Source: an uncultured bacterium
Lineage (GTDB): Bacteria > Bacteroidota > Ignavibacteria > Kapaibacteriales > UBA2268
Assembly: GCA_937875295.1 (NCBI GenBank)
Contig: CALLXS010000077.1
Coordinates: forward strand, 1-9,288
Length of the DNA stretch: 9,288 bases
Direction: 5' to 3'
This document shows, piece by piece, positions 6,337 to 9,288 of the stretch. The notes under the pieces are model-generated. The model was not told the origin of the DNA. It ran no database searches and saw only the letters and a program-made list of their open reading frames with translations. Positions within the stretch are counted from its first letter, which is position 1. Every line of letters starts with the position of its first letter. A program made the translations under genes and the position numbers.

Positions 6337-8715
6337 TTAATTCTTAATGAATTTCGTTGTAAATGAGTCTGACTTACTCGAGACTTTGATAATATAAGAG
6401 CCAACTGCATAATTTCTAATATCTATCATATTATTGTTAATTATGCCACTACCGACCTGACGACCGGAATTATCGACCACTACATACCTATATTCTTCAT
6501 CTTTATTAAGCGTAATATTTACAAAATCGCTACCTGGGTTAGGATATAAAAGTACCGGAACAAATGGAATTGTTTCATCCACAGTATTATTCTTAAAGAA
6601 TGATCTTGAGCAACGATATAAGCCATCACTTTGAGCCACAAATAAATACTGAGAAGTAGTATCTAAAAATGTGATTTTATTATAACCCATATTATAACTT
6701 GTCAAACCTCTCAATGGTTGAAGTTTACTAAAATCAGCTTTACAATAATAAAGTCCTTTTCCTGTACTCCAAAAAAGCAAATGCGAATCTACTATCATTG
6801 TTTTTAAAGCAGATGAGGAATATGTATCAACATCACCTCCATAGAATTCTTGATCATGATTGTCAATCAAAGTAATAAGTTTCTCATCAAGGATATCCAT
6901 TGAATCAGTTATATCTTCGTATTTCAATAAAAAGGTACCATGAGTTTTCAAATATCCAGCACAAGCTAAAACAATCCCCTCGTCAATTAGATCATAACCT
7001 CTAGTTTGCCTAGAGCTATACGCATTTATCATTTTCTTCCAAGTTTCACCCAAATCAAACGAGCGAAATATTTCTAAACTAGATGTTAAAGCATAAAGTA
7101 TTCCATCTTTCTCTTTCAAAACAGTGAATCTATTATAATACACAGTAGAATCTTTTGTATTTTTATGGAAAGTTTTACCTTGATCTCTTGAAATCCATAA
7201 AAAACCTTTATTAGCCATTATCATATTATCTCCAAAAGTAAAGATGAATTCAACAGTACTCGTACCGAAATCGATGGCTGTTTGATTAGAATCAAATTTT
7301 TGTCTATAAAATTCACCTGTTCCTCTATTATCAGAAATCAAATAACCATTATAATCTAAAGTAACGTAAAATTTATCCCATTTAAAATAAGCTCCTATTA
7401 TATGAGGATACATCCAATTTAGATCTTCAGAGAAATAAGATTCTTCTAAGGTAGGTGTTTTAAATTTTTGCCAAGTTTCGCCATAATCAGTTGAAATTAC
7501 AAATCCCTGATATTTCTCTGGCTTAGTATAATTTACCATTGCGAGCAGTGTGTCACCAAATATACCATATACAGATTTAAATGGATTTTCAAATACTTCA
7601 TCAGTATAAATAGCTTCCCATAATCTTTTACTTTCGTCAAGTCTATAAATATTACGACCTTCAGTTCTATATAATATACCATTTATACAAGCAATATTAG
7701 TCAAATAAGTAAGAGCGTTGTCAGCTAATGGTACTAATTTATTATCACTACGCTGCACACCAAAAATCTCACTCTTAGGAGAAGAGTTCTTGGCTGTTGT
7801 AATTGATGCTAAATAACTATATTTGGGGTGCTCATAATTAAATTTAGCAAAATCAATTATTCTTGTAGGAGTGTCTGGAAAGAAATTATTAATTCCAGGA
7901 GTATAATCCTGAATTGTTAATTGTTTATTAGATTTATTATACCAAACTTTCCAATATTGTTTTTTATTTGCTTGATCATAGTATATTGAATTATAAGTCT
8001 CGAACCAAGCTGTATCAGCAACCATTTCTATTTGTAATATACTTAAATTATTAAATTGTGGTATTGAGTTCCAATTTTTACCAAAATCTTCAGAATAGTA
8101 CATACCTCCTTTTTGTTGGATTTTATCGACTTTGACATGAATATCAACTTCTAAAAATAATACGTCATCAGTACTGAAACCAAAACTTGAACTTCTTTTA
8201 AAAATGGCTTCTTTATCTTCGATGCCATTACCTCGAAATTCCCAAGTTTTTCCTTTATCTTCTGATACGAAAATTCCTAATTTCCCATTAGAAGTATAAT
8301 AATATATACCATTACGGATAAGAAATTCATCAGCATTCCATAATTCAACTGGCACTTTTTGTAAATAATTGAACTTTTCGGCTTTTACATCATATAAATA
8401 TAATAAGTCTTTTCTTAATAGATATAAGGAATCTCCATCATAAAAAAATTTGATATCGATACCATTTAAAACTTTTTTCTCTATATAATCAAAAGTAACT
8501 TGCTTATCTCCCAAAACATCCTTTATTTCAATATATGTAGTACCTCTATCTAAAAATAGTTTGCCATCAGGGGAGTTAATCATTTTTTGTATAGATGGTT
8601 TGTTTTTTGTACCACCTAAAACGCTTTCAAATTCAGCAGTATAGGGCTGAGAGAAAAGATTAGTCGAAAAAAGCAGAAGAATATATGAAGTTATAATAAT
8701 TTTTATTTTTAACAT
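6337..8715 (-). CDS. Secreted Asp-box (BNR-like) repeat protein with T9SS type A sorting domain
   Basis: A 792-aa exported protein. Residues 1-22 are a Sec signal peptide (KIKIIITSYILLLF core, likely cut after LFSQ). The body carries five Asp-box motifs, S-x-D-x-G-x-(T/N)-(W/F): SEDKGKTW (151-158), SEDFGKNW (208-215), STDYGETW (408-415), SRDQGKTF (509-516) and SFDLGETW (552-559). They mark beta-propeller blades as in sialidase/BNR and Ycf48-like proteins. No sialidase RIP motif or other catalytic signature is seen, so an enzymatic role is not supported. The C-terminus (about 718-792) is a type A T9SS sorting domain: YPNPGSDFVNITL (724-736), VVVDNSGRQV, YAVGSYIIKV (769-778) and the final TTKFIKN. 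It should cross the outer membrane through T9SS and be released or anchored after CTD cleavage. A Shine-Dalgarno-like AAAGGA precedes the ATG. The cysteine-rich gene ends 76 bases upstream on the same strand. The natural ligand is unknown. Confidence 0.9.
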   Translation of the reverse strand: MLKIKIIITSYILLLFSTNLFSQPYTAEFESVLGGTKNKPSIQKMINSPDGKLFLDRGTTYIEIKDVLGDKQVTFDYIEKKVLNGIDIKFFYDGDSLYLLRKDLLYLYDVKAEKFNYLQKVPVELWNADEFLIRNGIYYYTSNGKLGIFVSEDKGKTWEFRGNGIEDKEAIFKRSSSFGFSTDDVLFLEVDIHVKVDKIQQKGGMYYSEDFGKNWNSIPQFNNLSILQIEMVADTAWFETYNSIYYDQANKKQYWKVWYNKSNKQLTIQDYTPGINNFFPDTPTRIIDFAKFNYEHPKYSYLASITTAKNSSPKSEIFGVQRSDNKLVPLADNALTYLTNIACINGILYRTEGRNIYRLDESKRLWEAIYTDEVFENPFKSVYGIFGDTLLAMVNYTKPEKYQGFVISTDYGETWQKFKTPTLEESYFSEDLNWMYPHIIGAYFKWDKFYVTLDYNGYLISDNRGTGEFYRQKFDSNQTAIDFGTSTVEFIFTFGDNMIMANKGFLWISRDQGKTFHKNTKDSTVYYNRFTVLKEKDGILYALTSSLEIFRSFDLGETWKKMINAYSSRQTRGYDLIDEGIVLACAGYLKTHGTFLLKYEDITDSMDILDEKLITLIDNHDQEFYGGDVDTYSSSALKTMIVDSHLLFWSTGKGLYYCKADFSKLQPLRGLTSYNMGYNKITFLDTTSQYLFVAQSDGLYRCSRSFFKNNTVDETIPFVPVLLYPNPGSDFVNITLNKDEEYRYVVVDNSGRQVGSGIINNNMIDIRNYAVGSYIIKVSSKSDSFTTKFIKN

Positions 8716-8723
8716 GATTATAA

Positions 8724-8729
8724 TCCTTT
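8724..8729 (-). promoter_or_regulatory. Shine-Dalgarno-like site of the Asp-box gene
   Basis: On the minus strand AAAGGA ends 8 bases before the ATG at 8715, a usable ribosome-site spacing that supports this start. It is the clearest Shine-Dalgarno in the window; the other genes have weak or no such site. Confidence 0.5.
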
Positions 8730-8791
8730 ATTTATATTTTTATTTTTAATTTTATTTACCTATTTTTTATAATAAACAGATAATAATTGAT

Positions 8792-9288
8792 TTAGTTATT
8801 AGGGGCATAATCTGGGTCACAAGGTGTTGTACAATTAGTCTCTTTTACGTTAATCACAATATGTTCTTTACCCATAATATCAACAATTTCACCTATCTTA
8901 TGTTTGCATTTAAGATAAATATATGGTGGGCATTCACCTCCAAGTTCTGATTCACTGATAATAAACTCATTAAGTTCACCATTTGGATTTATGCAATACT
9001 CCACAATTTTTCCACAGCAATAATTTTCGGAACATGCTTCTGGAGTAACAACATAAGCAAACCCTTCACCTTCTTTTGGTTTTAATTCATAAACACAAAA
9101 ACCTGTGCATTTACTAGGCCAGTAATATGCAATTTTCAAAGTATTTCCATATTCGCATAAATAAGGAGAATTATTATGATGTTCATAAAATTCTATTTTA
9201 GAAATTTGGTCATAAAGATTTAGCATTAAATTAGCAAAATTTCCTGAATTTGAAGGATTTAAATTTACATCAGATAGACAAAATCGTT
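8792..9288 (-). CDS. Cysteine-rich protein, 5' end outside the window
   Basis: I do not recognise this family. From the first in-window Met (9226) to the stop it is 144 aa, but the same frame has no stop for the 20 further codons to the right edge (reading RFCLSDVNLNPSNSGNFANL before that Met). No Shine-Dalgarno precedes that Met either, so the gene very likely begins outside and this is its C-terminal part. Counting from that Met, there are 11 Cys in 144 residues: 24, 40, 44, 65, 70, 71, 78, 99, 107, 132 and 136. They include two C-x3-C pairs (CTGFC and CTTPC) and an adjacent pair (CC at 70-71). The rest is rich in Tyr, Glu and Asn, and the tail is DPDYAPNN. Such a composition suits a disulfide-bonded exported domain or a metal-binding protein; no T9SS sorting domain or membrane helix is visible. 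No promoter or terminator appears in the 76 bases before the Asp-box gene, so cotranscription is plausible. Confidence 0.75.
   Translation of the reverse strand, partial: RFCLSDVNLNPSNSGNFANLMLNLYDQISKIEFYEHHNNSPYLCEYGNTLKIAYYWPSKCTGFCVYELKPKEGEGFAYVVTPEACSENYCCGKIVEYCINPNGELNEFIISESELGGECPPYIYLKCKHKIGEIVDIMGKEHIVINVKETNCTTPCDPDYAPNN

Noticed and set aside
6337..8715. Calling the Asp-box protein a sialidase.
   Set aside because: Asp-boxes occur in many propellers, and no RIP motif or catalytic arrangement can be seen.
9224..9226. ATG at 9226 as the true start of the cysteine-rich gene.
   Set aside because: The frame is open for 20 more codons to the window edge and there is no ribosome site before this ATG; treated as an internal Met of a partial gene.
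1..9288. Mobile elements, CRISPR arrays, phage or defence systems, toxin-antitoxin pairs.
   Set aside because: No transposase, integrase, spaced direct repeats, nuclease or recognisable defence domains are seen on either strand; the genes look like ordinary chromosomal content.

Overview
The window is AT-rich (roughly 30% G+C by eye) and looks like a chromosomal stretch from the Bacteroidota/Chlorobiota/Ignavibacteriota side of the FCB group. Three things point there: a type IX secretion (T9SS) C-terminal sorting domain, a DUF2723 (glycosyltransferase family 117-like) membrane protein with the motifs typical of that group, and upstream boxes matching the Bacteroidetes -7 consensus TAnnTTTG in place of an E. 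coli -10 box. Shine-Dalgarno sequences are mostly weak or absent, which also fits. The genus cannot be read from this sequence; the low G+C and gene styles would suit an Ignavibacteria/Kapabacteria-like lineage, but that is inference.

Layout. Bases 1-530 (+) carry rpsT (ribosomal protein S20) and, 20 bases later, a tRNA-Arg(ACG), probably one transcript ending in a T-rich hairpin terminator. Converging on it from the right is a two-gene minus-strand unit (602-4528): a DUF2723/GT117-like multi-membrane protein first, then a family 2 glycosyltransferase of the dolichyl/polyprenyl-phosphate hexose synthase type. A perfect 10-bp hairpin sits between them and a good intrinsic terminator follows the second. 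The 253-base divergent region 4529-4781 holds a candidate -7 box for each direction. To its right is a plus-strand pair: an alkylpurine (3-methyladenine) DNA glycosylase of the AAG/Mpg family, and a predicted lipoprotein whose ATG directly follows the glycosylase stop codon. A shared bidirectional hairpin terminator separates this pair from the last minus-strand block (6337-9288). That block has an Asp-box (BNR-like) repeat protein with signal peptide and T9SS sorting domain, preceded by a cysteine-rich protein whose reading frame stays open to the right edge, so its N-terminus lies outside the window.

How the genes fit together. The GT2 enzyme could make a lipid-phosphate-sugar that the GT-C-like DUF2723 protein uses as donor for glycosylation on the far side of the inner membrane; the shared transcript supports such a link but does not prove it. 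The lipoprotein, the Asp-box protein and the cysteine-rich protein look like envelope or exported products. rpsT, the tRNA and the DNA glycosylase are housekeeping. I see no mobile element, CRISPR array, phage gene, toxin-antitoxin pair or recognised defence system, and no clear undescribed multi-gene system. The points most worth a second look are the cysteine-rich edge gene, the GT2-GT117 pairing with its intercistronic hairpin, and an Arg-to-Cys change at a usually conserved position of the DNA glycosylase.
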